DNA of 64,000 nucleotides from Usnea hakonensis (Eukaryota > Ascomycota > Lecanoromycetes > Lecanorales > Parmeliaceae), in contig BLJB01000035.1 in NCBI GenBank assembly GCA_013423325.1, forward strand, positions 124,001 through 188,000, in the 5' to 3' direction. Each line of letters opens with the position of its first letter. Position 1 is the stretch's first letter. The position numbers were made by a program, and so were the translations under genes. The notes below the pieces were generated by a model. It was not told the DNA's origin and searched no databases. It saw only the letters and a list, made by a program, of their open reading frames with translations. Positions 55,454 to 64,000 of the stretch are shown here, piece by piece.

Positions 55454-55573
55454 TCACGTCGTTTTCTTGCCTGGCGCCACGACCTTGCGTTGAGAATGGT
55501 TGTACCATTGGATCAGGAATCGAAGCATTATGATGCCGAGGATGAAAGCGGCTTGGTACCATAGATTAGACAT
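55454..55573 (-). CDS. Candidate 39-residue single-pass membrane microprotein
   Basis: ATG 55573 to TGA 55454. The sequence starts MSNLWYQAAFILGIIMLRFL, a hydrophobic helix of about 16 residues, followed by IQWYNHSQRKVVAPGKKTT. The polar N-terminus, one helix and a basic end are the layout of fungal single-pass microproteins (subunit-like, as in Ost4 or Tom5), but I do not recognise the family. A downstream GT (AAG|GTCGTG) could splice to a further exon. Its small size makes chance a real alternative. Confidence 0.35.
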   Translation of the reverse strand: MSNLWYQAAFILGIIMLRFLIQWYNHSQRKVVAPGKKTT

Positions 55574-56130
55574 GTCGTTGTTAGGTTGGAGATTGATAGT
55601 GGATTAATTGATTGAGTAAATTGAGACCCTTTCGGCGCACTACGCCATTTACGTCATAGATCTGGTCCATCGCTAGTACGTCCGACCAATCAGAAGACTG
55701 CATTGATAAACTGAAGCTATACACAATTGCTTTGAGGCCCAGTGACCTATCTGAATCCATGCATGCTAAAAAAAAGGTGTGCCTCCTGCATCGCCGGGGG
55801 CCCCATCGTCGGCGACGCATCCTCCCTTTTGATAATTTGCCCTGGTGGATCCTTGGTTTTGTTCGTCATCAATGGCTTGATATTGCCTAATAAGCCTAGT
55901 ACTTTTTTCGAAATCCACTACCATGGAGAGTAATGAGGGTTAGTATTCGGGACTTCAATGAAAGGACTGAGCCAGTCAGGATTTAAAAGCATATCAAGTG
56001 GAAGCTCAGCTGTTTTTCATGGCAAGCATTATGTACCCCACGAGTACTAAGACTGAATTCTTTATTCGTAAATCCTCCCTTCACCGCAGTCGTCTCTATC
56101 AGCGCCCTTTCTTGGGCTCAGATCAATCCC
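55574..56130. other. Intergenic, 3' flank of PHA2
   Basis: No gene was seen; short frames only. Confidence 0.45.
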
Positions 56131-57287
56131 TCAACGCTCTGATCTATCGACCCAACATCCAAGCCACTTATTTCCCCCAGTAGTAGTGTCCAGCTCCTCC
56201 AGCGCCATGCGGACAAGATCTGGATCCTCCAGTTCCTTCTGACCCTCCACTTCTACCAGAAAGATATAGTGCCAAGGCCGGATCCTGCTCGGTCTGCTAT
56301 TGATACTTGTCACATTGAGCCCGTAGTTCTTGAAGACTAACAGAGCATTTGCCAAGGCTCCTTGCATCTCGTGGTTGATGCTAAATGCAATGAGCGCTTT
56401 CCTCTTGACGCCTGTACCAGTCTCTGCGAAAAACTTCGTTGGGAGTAGTCCTTGGTAGTCGAGGTTGACGTGACCTTTCTGTATGATGAGGAATCTGGTG
56501 GTGTTATCCACAGCGTCTTGGATGTCCGTGGCCATGATATTCAGGTGGTGAACATCGGCAGCAAGGACGCTTGAAATAGCCGCTATTGCGCCGGACGGTA
56601 AGTCATCTCCGGAGTCCTTTGCGACTATCGAAGCAGCGAAAGAAGTAGAGGATACCTCACGGCGCTCGACGCCTTTGAGGTAGGCAGACAGAAACGCTTC
56701 ACACTGGCCAAATGCTTGCGGATGACTATAAACACGCTGAATGTGTTTGAGACTAGTCAAAGGCTTAGAGCGGGGCTCTCGAGGGTTGGGCTCGGTCCTT
56801 GTGGGCGTTGCACAGCCCGAGGAATGGGGAGATAGAGTGTCTCTATCTTCATGAGCAGGATTTGTTAGGGTATGGCCAATCAGGCAATGTTGAACGTCCA
56901 TGTAGGCTTCGCCGCAAACATGAACTTCGGGGAAGTCTTCTGCACGGTCGATGAGGAGATCTAGCGTTTGTACGACGGGTCCATTTGACGAATTTTCGAA
57001 CGGGATAACACCGAAAGTAGCAGAAGAGTCTTGAACGGCATGAAATACATCTGACAGATCATGAGTTTGGGAAAGAAACAACGATGTGTAATGTCTATAT
57101 TACCTGCGATAGACCCTTGATCTTCGAGCTCAAAATGTTTGAGATCAAAAGAATCAGCAGCTGCCTGTAAGGTTGCAAATGTTATTCGTAGCGATGTTGG
57201 ACGGGTAAGAGCTCATACCTGGTGTGTGTAGGACGATGGCGGGCCCAGATACGCGATCATCGTCTTTGAGGGACTGATGTCTGTCAT
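56131..57287 (-). CDS. PHA2: Prephenate dehydratase
   Basis: Exons run complement(57219-57287, 57104-57164, 56131-57050), giving 349 residues, all in frame. Introns have donors GTATGA and GTAATA and acceptors TTACAG and TGTCAG. The enzyme turns prephenate into phenylpyruvate, the last shared step to phenylalanine. The catalytic part has MIAYLGPPSSYTHQ, FGVIPFENSSNGPVVQTLDL, RVYSHPQAFGQCEAFLSAYL, GAIAAISSVLAADVHHLNIM and the TRF motif in VDNTTRFLII. The ACT domain follows (KALIAFSINHEMQGALANAL, LNVTSINSRPSRIRPWHYIF) and should bind phenylalanine for feedback control; the ESRP-like motif reads NSRPS. A charged insertion near residues 110-145 (EDRDTLSPHSSGCATPTRTE) is usual in fungal enzymes. 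Upstream GATAAG clusters suggest nitrogen control. Confidence 0.95.
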
Positions 57288-57589
57288 TTTCAGAGTAATT
57301 TGAGTGGACACTATCTGCAATCTGATCTCAATCGTCTCGTTTGTCTGATCAGCCTATCAATAGGCACAAGCAGAGCAGCAGGATTCAATATCTGATGAGT
57401 TGGCTGACGCCTGGACTTGTCGCTCTTTGATCCACACAGCCACCAGCATATGGTACCACCAACAGCGGCGCATATTTGTCTTCAACAGGGAAGAGTGAGA
57501 ATCAAAATCCATGAGATGACTGTACTTATTAAGTAAAGTACATTTATGTTCTCGATGGGCTTCACACTGACACAGACTTTGAGATGGAG

Positions 57590-57640
57590 CTAAGATAAGA
57601 TAAGATGCCCCACTAGAAGATAAGATAAGATACCCCGTGG
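57590..57640. promoter_or_regulatory. Cluster of GATAAG sites in the PHA2 upstream region
   Basis: Four GATAAG hexamers lie at 57594-57599, 57599-57604, 57619-57624 and 57624-57629, about 310-340 bp upstream of the PHA2 start. HGATAR is the binding site of fungal GATA factors such as AreA/Nit2, which activate nitrogen-related genes. Paired sites favour AreA binding. The cluster is also 3' of the AVT1-like gene. Confidence 0.5.
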
Positions 57641-57767
57641 AAAAGTAAGTACTGCGGTGCCATGGTTGCCCATGCCCAGGCGATTCTACTCTCTTGCCCA
57701 TACAGCAGCATATGTTTCGATTGACAATGGTTCGGCTTTTTTGTTTCCATTACCGCTAAGACTGATG

Positions 57768-60057
57768 CTACGCAAACCCGTCCATACGCTCCCTCATCTG
57801 CTTTGGCAGGAACACCCACACTGTCCCAATGACAGCCATAACCGAAGAAATGACAATCAAGAACCAATTCAGCACTTTCTCCTTTGTCCCCAGCTCCTTC
57901 CCAAAAAGCTTCAGATGGAACGCCAACGGTAGGATGATACAAATGCTGAAAGCCATAGCTGAACCCATGAGAGCCATAATCACGTCAAACGAAGGTACAA
58001 GAACAGCAATTAGTATGATGACAGCGACTGTAAAGATTCGGATCGCAAATTTGAGAAACCCGCGAGTGTAGCCAGAGAGCCCAAGAAGGCTCGAAGCACG
58101 TGGTATTTCCTGAGGGTCGAGGCCGACTAAATTTTCGATTACGTTGTAGATGGGACGAGCACTGGAGACAATTTAGCAGAAGCATCGAAAGCAAGCTGTC
58201 CCTTTGGGTGTTCACTGACTTCAGAGGAATCTTGGTGAGAGGAACAATAGCTATAAAAACAACTATGCAAACGGAAATTGCATGCGGATATCCTTTACTC
58301 TTGATTATGTTTGAGGTTACTTCGTCGAGGACTCTTTCGCCAAACATCAAAAACCCTGCGACAGCGATAAGAGCGTCGAGAAGATACTGTCTAGCGGTCA
58401 ATCAACGCCCACCACAGTGTAAGTGCTTTACCTACTGAGAAAATATAAGTGTAATTTATCGCTTTTGTGTACTTCATTGGATGCCGCATATCTCTATAGA
58501 TATTGGGAAAGACGCTATGCCCACCCCACGGTGCTTGAGAGCGTCAGCCGAGATAGTAAGACTCATGACGCGGAAGGCAACTTACCCATCAACAGACCAA
58601 AACTTAATGGCAATGTTGACCATCGCTGTGGAAACAAGGATGTTGGAGCAGGATCTCGTAGCGAGCCTGGTGAATAAGGTTTCAAGGCACCATCAACGAA
58701 TATTAGGATGACGACTACAATATTTTGAGCTCTTGCTTGTATTTCTCCCAGGCCAATGACTTACTTCCAAAACAGCAGAGTATTCCAAGGACACTTGTGA
58801 CGCTGAGGTAGCGAAGTGGTACAAAACTCAGAGGGATCAAAATGACCCCACATAGGAGTTTCCACTCAATGACGCCCCAACCAGGTATCAAAGCATCCAA
58901 ACTATCAGCAAAGAGCACTGTGAGAGCGACACATGTTGCGAGGAGCTCGATTGTGAACAAGAAGGCTGTAGCCATCCGAGCCCTGACGCCAAAAGCCTCG
59001 TAGGCTAAATCAGCAAATCCTATCAGCGTGGGATTGACATCAAGACATTTTGCAAGAACTCCAGCAGTGTATCTGGTAACAATCGCAGAGAGCAACAACA
59101 ATATCATCCCTACAAGCCAGCCAGAGTATTGAAGCCCTAGCGGTAGGCTGAGAAGGCCGACACCTATCAAAACGTTGCCAGAATTGAACACCGTTTGAGG
59201 AAGGGTCGATTGGCCAACAACGACCTGAATTCTTTCGCCGTCTTTTTGTTCGATTACTTGCACAAGGAGTGGCTCTTGTTCCTGATCCGGCGCTTGACGA
59301 CCGCTGACCTGCTGCTCGTGATACAACTTTCCAGCATGGCGCATTGACGAATCATTGACTCGCGAAGACAGTGACCCATATACACCACCGTAGCTAGAGG
59401 CAAGAGACGAGGCCAGATGTGGTGCCCGGTCGAAGATGTCGCCGGTCCTATGTGATGTCGACCTCGCTACTTCTTGTAGTTCTGGTGCTTCTTCATCTTT
59501 CTGGGTTCGAGGAGGTGCTTCGTCAATAATTGCGTTGGATGAAGTTCCCTCACTTTCCAACTGCTGTCGTAGCAAAGACTTCGAGTCTCCAGGAGAGGGG
59601 TGTACATCCGACCTTGGCACCGATTCTATATCATCGTCTCTTCGCTCGCCCACGTTGAAAGAAGGCCTCGGAGTTATCTCAACGAAGCCGGCAGCGCGGG
59701 ACCACGAGCGGGCAAAGTTTTCCAAGCTATTGACTCCTCCAACCTGAGCTAAGGATGAGACTCGCATCGAAAGAGAAGATCTGCAAATAGAGTAGCATGT
59801 GGTGAGCAATGCCGTCATGACCAGATACTTGGGGTGCAACAACGGCGAGGGTACCTTCGATGTCTCAAATCGCCACCATCGGACTCGTGGTCGCCGCGGT
59901 GCCTTGGGGGGATGTTGAGTCGTCCTGATGTCGCTGTGGGCGAGGCCGCGTCGAACTGGACATGGCTGCCGAGGGAAGCCTCGGAGCCAACGCTCGAGGA
60001 TCTTCCATGTTCATAGTCTTCCCAACTAAAGGGGCTCTTCGCCTTTGGACCTGGCAT
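57768..60057 (-). CDS. Vacuolar amino acid transporter, Avt1-like
   Basis: Six exons run complement(59855-60057, 58765-59780, 58586-58714, 58436-58533, 58220-58386, 57768-58161) and give 668 residues in frame. It belongs to the amino acid/auxin permease family; yeast Avt1 moves neutral amino acids into the vacuole using the proton gradient. A long soluble N-terminus (about 270 residues, Ser- and charge-rich) precedes the transport domain, which starts QTVFNSGNVLIGVGLLSLPL. Further landmarks are GWLVGMILLLLSAIVTRYTA, then SFGLLMAPWGGHSVFPNIYR with DMRHP, then TYIFSYLLDALIAVAGFLMF and VPLTKIPLNARPIYNVIENL. About eleven helices end at WFLIVISSVMAVIGTVWVFL. The donor GTCAGT (58218-58219) is chosen because GTGAAC three bases later breaks the frame. 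The two alternatives Avt1 and Avt3/4 are split by the long N-terminus. Confidence 0.9.
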
Positions 60058-60514
60058 TACATTACGACCTTTGGAATGATATAAACGTCATAGTAAGATC
60101 GCCAGATTGGGAGAGATGAAGGCAGGCAGGGGTGGATTAGACAGCTTGAGCTGAAAAAGAGTAGAAGCAAGAAAGAGCAGAGAGAAAATGGATTGGTTGA
60201 TCCAGTATCTTCAGACGATGACAAATCTTATTATTATGATTAAAGTAAAGTAGTTCATAATGCTCGCGTCGTCTCTTGACCTTTTAAGGCACCTTTTAAG
60301 GCACCTTTTACTTTACTTATGTTGCAATATGAGGGGTCCAGAGCGATAGAGCGATAAGGATAAGGTATTTTAATATAAGCTTCTTTTACTACTCTAAAGT
60401 ACCTTACCTTACCGAGTAAAATACGATCCTCCCTACAACATACATCTTCTCACGATCCTCCCTACAACATACATCTTCTCACCGCCTCGTCGTCGCATAT
60501 CTAAAGTACACAAG
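60058..60514. promoter_or_regulatory. Divergent promoter AVT1-like/60.5 kb gene with repeats
   Basis: 457 bp. A CCTTTTAAGGCA unit is repeated at about 60280-60310, and TACCTTACCTTACC-type sequence lies at 60398-60412. A 29-bp exact tandem duplication is listed separately. Confidence 0.5.
60423..60480. repeat. Exact 29-bp tandem duplication in the 5' leader
   Basis: ACGATCCTCCCTACAACATA plus CATCTTCTC occurs twice in a row (60423-60451 and 60452-60480) without mismatch, ending 34 bp before the ATG at 60515. The lack of mismatches suggests a recent slip duplication. Confidence 0.95.
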
Positions 60515-61176
60515 ATGACTACTACTTTAAACGGCCTAGGAGCTTCACCACCCATCTCTTCTACGCCTCCTTCAACGATTCACATCTCTAGTTCCAACGA
60601 AGACGTAAAACTGTGGGTCTACCATTGTCTCCGAGAAAACAATGCGTACCTCACCGATAATGAAGCGTGGAAATTGGCAAGAGAAGTAAAAGGCGTCGGA
60701 CAAGTTGCACTATGTTATGATAAGGAAGGTTGGGAGAGTGAAGTACCCGGTTGGGGAAAAACACTTTATATCTCATTACATCAGTCTCAAAAGTATGTTG
60801 TGAGTAAAGGACGAGACTTTATCAAGTTCCTACCTAATTTCTTCGAATTAGATGGACACGATATTCGGATTCTGCTTGGTCGCTCAAACATTACTACTCC
60901 TCGTGGCTGGAGGTAGTGGCGTCTCTCAAATCGTCAGAAAAGAAGACCTCCATCAAACAAAAACTATCGGAATCGTCTTCGTCACATATACGTTCTTCCT
61001 ACGAGTCGTCCAATCAATTCTCTCCAGCAACTGGGCCCACAAATCCCAAAAACTACCAAGATTCCTCAAGCTTAAACCCAGAGGCGATCAAAGTTTTTGG
61101 AAAGACTTCGCCGGAATTCCTAAGTAAGGATGAGGGTAGGAGGCAAAGACATCGTTTTCACTATGACACAGATTGA
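60515..61176 (+). CDS. Hypothetical protein, about 200 residues, no family recognised
   Basis: Exons are 60515-60792 and 60852-61176. The 59-bp intron has donor GTATGT, a CCTAAT branch site and acceptor GAATTAG, and gives a single frame of 200 residues. Reading through the intron instead leads to a stop after about 40 codons. The N-terminus is Ser/Thr/Pro-rich. A folded-looking section follows: LWVYHCLRENNAYLTDNEAW, KLAREVKGVGQVALCYDKEG, then TLYISLHQSQKWTRYSDSAW and SLKHYYSSWLEVVASLKSSE. The second half is Ser/Lys-rich and probably disordered. No signal peptide or membrane helix. The fungal splice signals and the TACCTTAC-bearing promoter support a real gene; the role is unknown. Confidence 0.7.
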
Positions 61177-61450
61177 GTGTTAAGGAAACAGGCATAAAGT
61201 GTTACTTAAGAGAGAATTAGCGTACTCTACTTGTACCCCAGTACTACTGTACCTTACCCAGTGCTTTCAGCCCTGCCAAGCTTGACCGCCCAAAATGACT
61301 CCCACTTTAAAAATCCCACAGCATTAAAGGTACTCTTACGGACAAATACCAGCTACCTACTCTGCAAGCACTTTGGTCCATATCCCCATCATACCCTTGC
61401 TAGAGACCGAGCCTGTCTTCGAGTGACAGTACTCTTCACCTTTGCTCACC
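61177..61450. promoter_or_regulatory. eRF1 promoter region
   Basis: 274 bp between the 60.5 kb gene and eRF1. It contains ACTGTACCTTACCC (about 61246-61260), one of the recurring TACCTTAC words in this window. Confidence 0.4.
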
Positions 61451-62881
61451 ATGAGCGCCCCACAGGCCAACGAGGCCGAGAAGAATATTGAAATTTGGAA
61501 AGTGAAAAAGCTCATCAAACGCCTGGAGCAAGCACGAGGCAATGGAACCTCTATGATATCCCTCATCATCCGTGAGTCTCCTCCCACACCATCATGTTGC
61601 CATTCTGCACTACACTGGACCTTCGTGCTGACTGCCATCATCTTGCAGCGCCCAAGGATCAGGTGTCACGAGCCGCGAGAATGTTGGCTGAAGAATTCGT
61701 ACATTCTAATAACGTCCCTTCATACTACTCATTCCTGACTGCTCTAGGGAACTGCGTCCAATATCAAGTCCCGGGTCAACCGACTGTCGGTCCTGTCAGC
61801 CATTACATCTACTCAACAGCGGCTCAAGCTCTACAACAAAGTACCTCCCAATGGTCTTGTCGTCTACTGCGGTGAAATCATTACCTCAGAAGGCAAGGAA
61901 CGAAAGATCAACATCGATTTTGAGCCTTTCAAGCCAATCAATACTTCGCTATATCTGTGTGACAACAAATTTCACACCGAAGCCCTCAGCGAATTACTTG
62001 AATCCGACCAGAAATTCGGCTTCATCATCATGGATGGGAACGGCGCTCTCTTCGGTACGCTCAGCGGGAACACGCGAGATGTGATCCACAAATTCTCCGT
62101 CGACCTGCCCAAGAAGCACGGCAGAGGTGGTCAGTCCGCCCTTCGTTTCGCCCGTTTGAGAGAAGAGAAGCGCCACAACTACGTGCGCAAGGTGGCTGAA
62201 CTGGCTGTGCAAAATTTTATCACCCAGGACAAAGTGAACGTCGCCGGCCTGATCCTCGCAGGATCTGCAGATTTCAAGAACGACCTCAACCAGTCCGACA
62301 TGTTTGACAACCGCCTGCAGTCCAAAGTGATCAAAGTCGTCGACGTGTCCTACGGTGGCGAGAACGGCTTCAATCAAGCCATCGAGCTCGCAGCTGAAAC
62401 CCTCAGCAACGTCAAGTTCATACAGGAGAAGAAGCTCATTGGGAAATACTTTGACGAGATTAGCCTTGACAGTGGCAAAGTCTGCTACGGCGTTGAAGAC
62501 ACCCTCAAAGCTATGGAGGCTAGCGCCTGTGAGACTTTGATCGTCTATGAGAACCTAGAAGTCACCCGCTGGGTCCTAAAAGCCTCATCCGGCTCCGAAA
62601 TCATCCTGCACACGAACAAAGGCCAAGAAGCAAACCGCGAGATGTTCATGGACAAGGACACGGGACAGGAAATGGAGCTCGTCGATCAAAGCTCGTTCCT
62701 CGAATGGCTCGCCGAGAGCTACAAAGACTTTGGCGCAACGCTCGAATTCGTCTCCGATCGGTCGAGCGAGGGCAACCAGTTCGTCAAAGGCTTCGGTGGC
62801 ATTGGAGCCATGTTGAGATACAAGCTCAACTTTGAACAACTGGCCGAGGTCGATTCCGAGGATGAATTCTATGACGATTGA
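61451..62881 (+). CDS. SUP45: Eukaryotic translation termination factor eRF1
   Basis: Exons are 61451-61571, 61649-61698 and 61748-62881 (434 residues), in frame. Introns are 77 and 49 bp. eRF1 reads all three stop codons in the ribosomal A site and releases the peptide with eRF3. Domain 1 has the NIKS motif (Asn62-Ser65, right after the second intron) and YLCDNKF (YxCxxxF), both for stop-codon decoding. Domain 2 has the GGQ loop (KKHGRGGQSALRFARLREEK). Domain 3 ends acidic (AEVDSEDEFYDD) for eRF3 binding. All key residues are present, so standard decoding is expected. The upstream region contains a GTACCTTACCC word near 61250. Confidence 0.98.
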
Positions 62882-63646
62882 CGGTTTAGAAACCTCGCAG
62901 AGAGCGAGGACGCTGGTCCAGATGTTCCATCGACGGAACGTTTGACGGCTCGTCGCGGCGGCCCTGTAGAGGCCGTGCAGGGGGGAAGCAATCAGATGGG
63001 CTGTCTCACCGTGGATCGACCACGATTGTGAAGGCAGCGAGGAACCGTTCGAGGGGTAAATGATAAGTGAGTAGCTACTGTTGTTTACTATATCGTTCGG
63101 AGGTTGACTGATATTCAAGTCAAAGGCGTGATGTCGGATGGTGATTTTAGTCTAGAATGACCGAGTGAGAAAGGATCACGCTCGCTAGGCTGTTTGGTTG
63201 AAAAGGGTCGCAAAGGAGCGATGCGTAAAGAATGTGGGTGGATAAGTAGAGTTGGTGAGCTGATGGAAAATAGGTTAGAAGTAGATAAGATAAGTAGTCA
63301 TTCGTTACAAAAGATGGATAGATTATGCGTGAGACCAGACAATCAAGCGCAGCCAAAGTACCACCCTTACTCAACCCCATACTTCTCGAAACCCATTCTT
63401 GCTGCAATGATGTTTGCTATTGATCTAGTACATTTTGGAGGAAGGATTCGAATTGACTATTATCGCTACGTTTAGGCACTTTCTATCCACCATAACAAGC
63501 ACTCCTTGCCATCTGTACAAAAGCCCTCTATCCCCAACGAAGTAAAGCAGCATCCAATTCAATCACACCAAAAGTATCCAATCCATCATCGAATCCAAAT
63601 ATCAGGCCCGTCAAGCACCTCAAATTAGTCCCAATGCCTCCACGGT
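62882..63646. other. Convergent intergenic region eRF1/magnesium transporter
   Basis: No gene is supported; frames of 85-95 codons on both strands lack motifs. Confidence 0.45.
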
Positions 63647-64000
63647 TCAGATAAACCTATACCTCCTCAAAACACTCACACTCACCACTACCGAAAGAAC
63701 AATGACACCAAGAATGCCAAAGAACCAACCCAGCCCCTCGCTACTCCTCCCCGGCACCGGCACGTTCATCCCAAAGAGACCGGGGATGAGGTTCAGCGGC
63801 ACCAAAATGGTCGCCGCCAATGTAATCTTCGACAAGACTTCGTTGGCCCGGTTGCCCTGAGCGAGAGCATCGACGCTGAGCTGCGCTAAGTAGTTCGAAT
63901 GGCTGCGCGACAGCATCTTCTCAAAGTGTCCCAAGTTGCTCATCATGGTGACAACATGGTCCTGAATGTCGCCCAGGTAGAGCCCAATTTCACCACGAGG
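63647..64000 (-). CDS. CorA-family magnesium transporter (Alr1/Mnr2 type), C-terminal part only
   Basis: The reverse frame runs off the right edge of the window; 117 codons plus stop are visible. CorA/Alr proteins carry Mg2+ across the plasma or vacuolar membrane as pentamers. Seen: EIGLYLGDIQDHVVTMM, LSRSHSNYLAQLSVDAL, then the helix ATILVPLNLIPGLFGMNVPV with the invariant GMN selectivity motif, and a second helix (LGWFFGILGVIVLSVVVSVS) before the short basic end RRYRFI. The SRSHSNYLAQLSVD stretch is typical of fungal Alr/Mnr2 rather than mitochondrial Mrs2. The cytosolic N-terminal part lies outside the window. Confidence 0.93.
   Translation of the reverse strand, partial: PRGEIGLYLGDIQDHVVTMMSNLGHFEKMLSRSHSNYLAQLSVDALAQGNRANEVLSKITLAATILVPLNLIPGLFGMNVPVPGRSSEGLGWFFGILGVIVLSVVVSVSVLRRYRFI

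Noticed and set aside
1..64000. CRISPR arrays, bacterial operons, rRNA genes or a secondary-metabolite cluster
   Set aside because: None seen. Repeats are few and of eukaryotic simple-sequence type. No PKS, NRPS, terpene cyclase or cluster regulator is present.

Overview
This is 64 kb of eukaryotic nuclear DNA from a filamentous ascomycete (Pezizomycotina). The evidence is the dense gene layout, with short introns of about 47-150 bp that mostly follow GTRNGT...CTRAY...YAG, and a clearly fungal gene set: MIPC synthase, Vps68, Pet127, Loc1, Fes1, PHA2, HIS3, an Avt1-type transporter and a fungal Mis6. A leotiomycete is my guess from overall protein flavour; nothing in the sequence proves it. 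I see no bacterial, phage or CRISPR signal.

Layout. 0-9.8 kb: the 3' part of a secreted Asp-box sialidase-like gene, a poorly defined coding-like stretch, a mitochondrial GGQ release factor (RSO55 type), a small serine palmitoyltransferase subunit, HIS3, an unknown protein with an F-box-like fungal motif, and a small two-membrane-segment protein. 10.7-17 kb: MIPC synthase, a block of microsatellites, and a large PH-LRR protein. 18-24.3 kb: PET127 (seven exons), VPS68 and a medium-chain dehydrogenase. 24.3-27 kb: a gene-poor gap holding a pseudogene with five in-frame stops. 27-31.3 kb: a secreted purine nucleoside permease, LOC1, and an EEB1/EHT1-type ester synthase. 31.6-43.1 kb: cohesin loader SCC4/MAU2, the centromeric histone CenH3, DER1, FES1, actin and the kinetochore protein CENP-I/Mis6. 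43.7-48.3 kb: a small secreted pro-protein, BMT2, ribosomal protein L23a/L25 and TIM8. 48.4-55.5 kb is accessory in character: a MITE-like inverted repeat, a hairpin-bearing tandem repeat, two divergent patatin genes (one canonical, one without its catalytic serine) and a PX-domain pseudogene. 55.5-64 kb: a tiny membrane ORF, PHA2, an AVT1-like transporter, an unknown 200-residue protein, eRF1 and the end of a CorA/Alr magnesium transporter.

Most genes are single-copy housekeeping genes that do not form a pathway cluster. Two loose themes stand out. Scc4, CenH3 and CENP-I, three chromosome-segregation genes, lie within 11.5 kb. Two stop-codon-linked GGQ proteins (mitochondrial Rso55 and cytosolic eRF1) are also present. 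I found no wholly new system. The least ordinary items are the kinetochore neighbourhood, the serine-less patatin beside an intact one, the Kex2-type secreted pro-protein, two GC-AG introns, and the decayed genes and small repeats in the gaps. All exon boundaries were placed by hand from splice consensus and reading-frame continuity.
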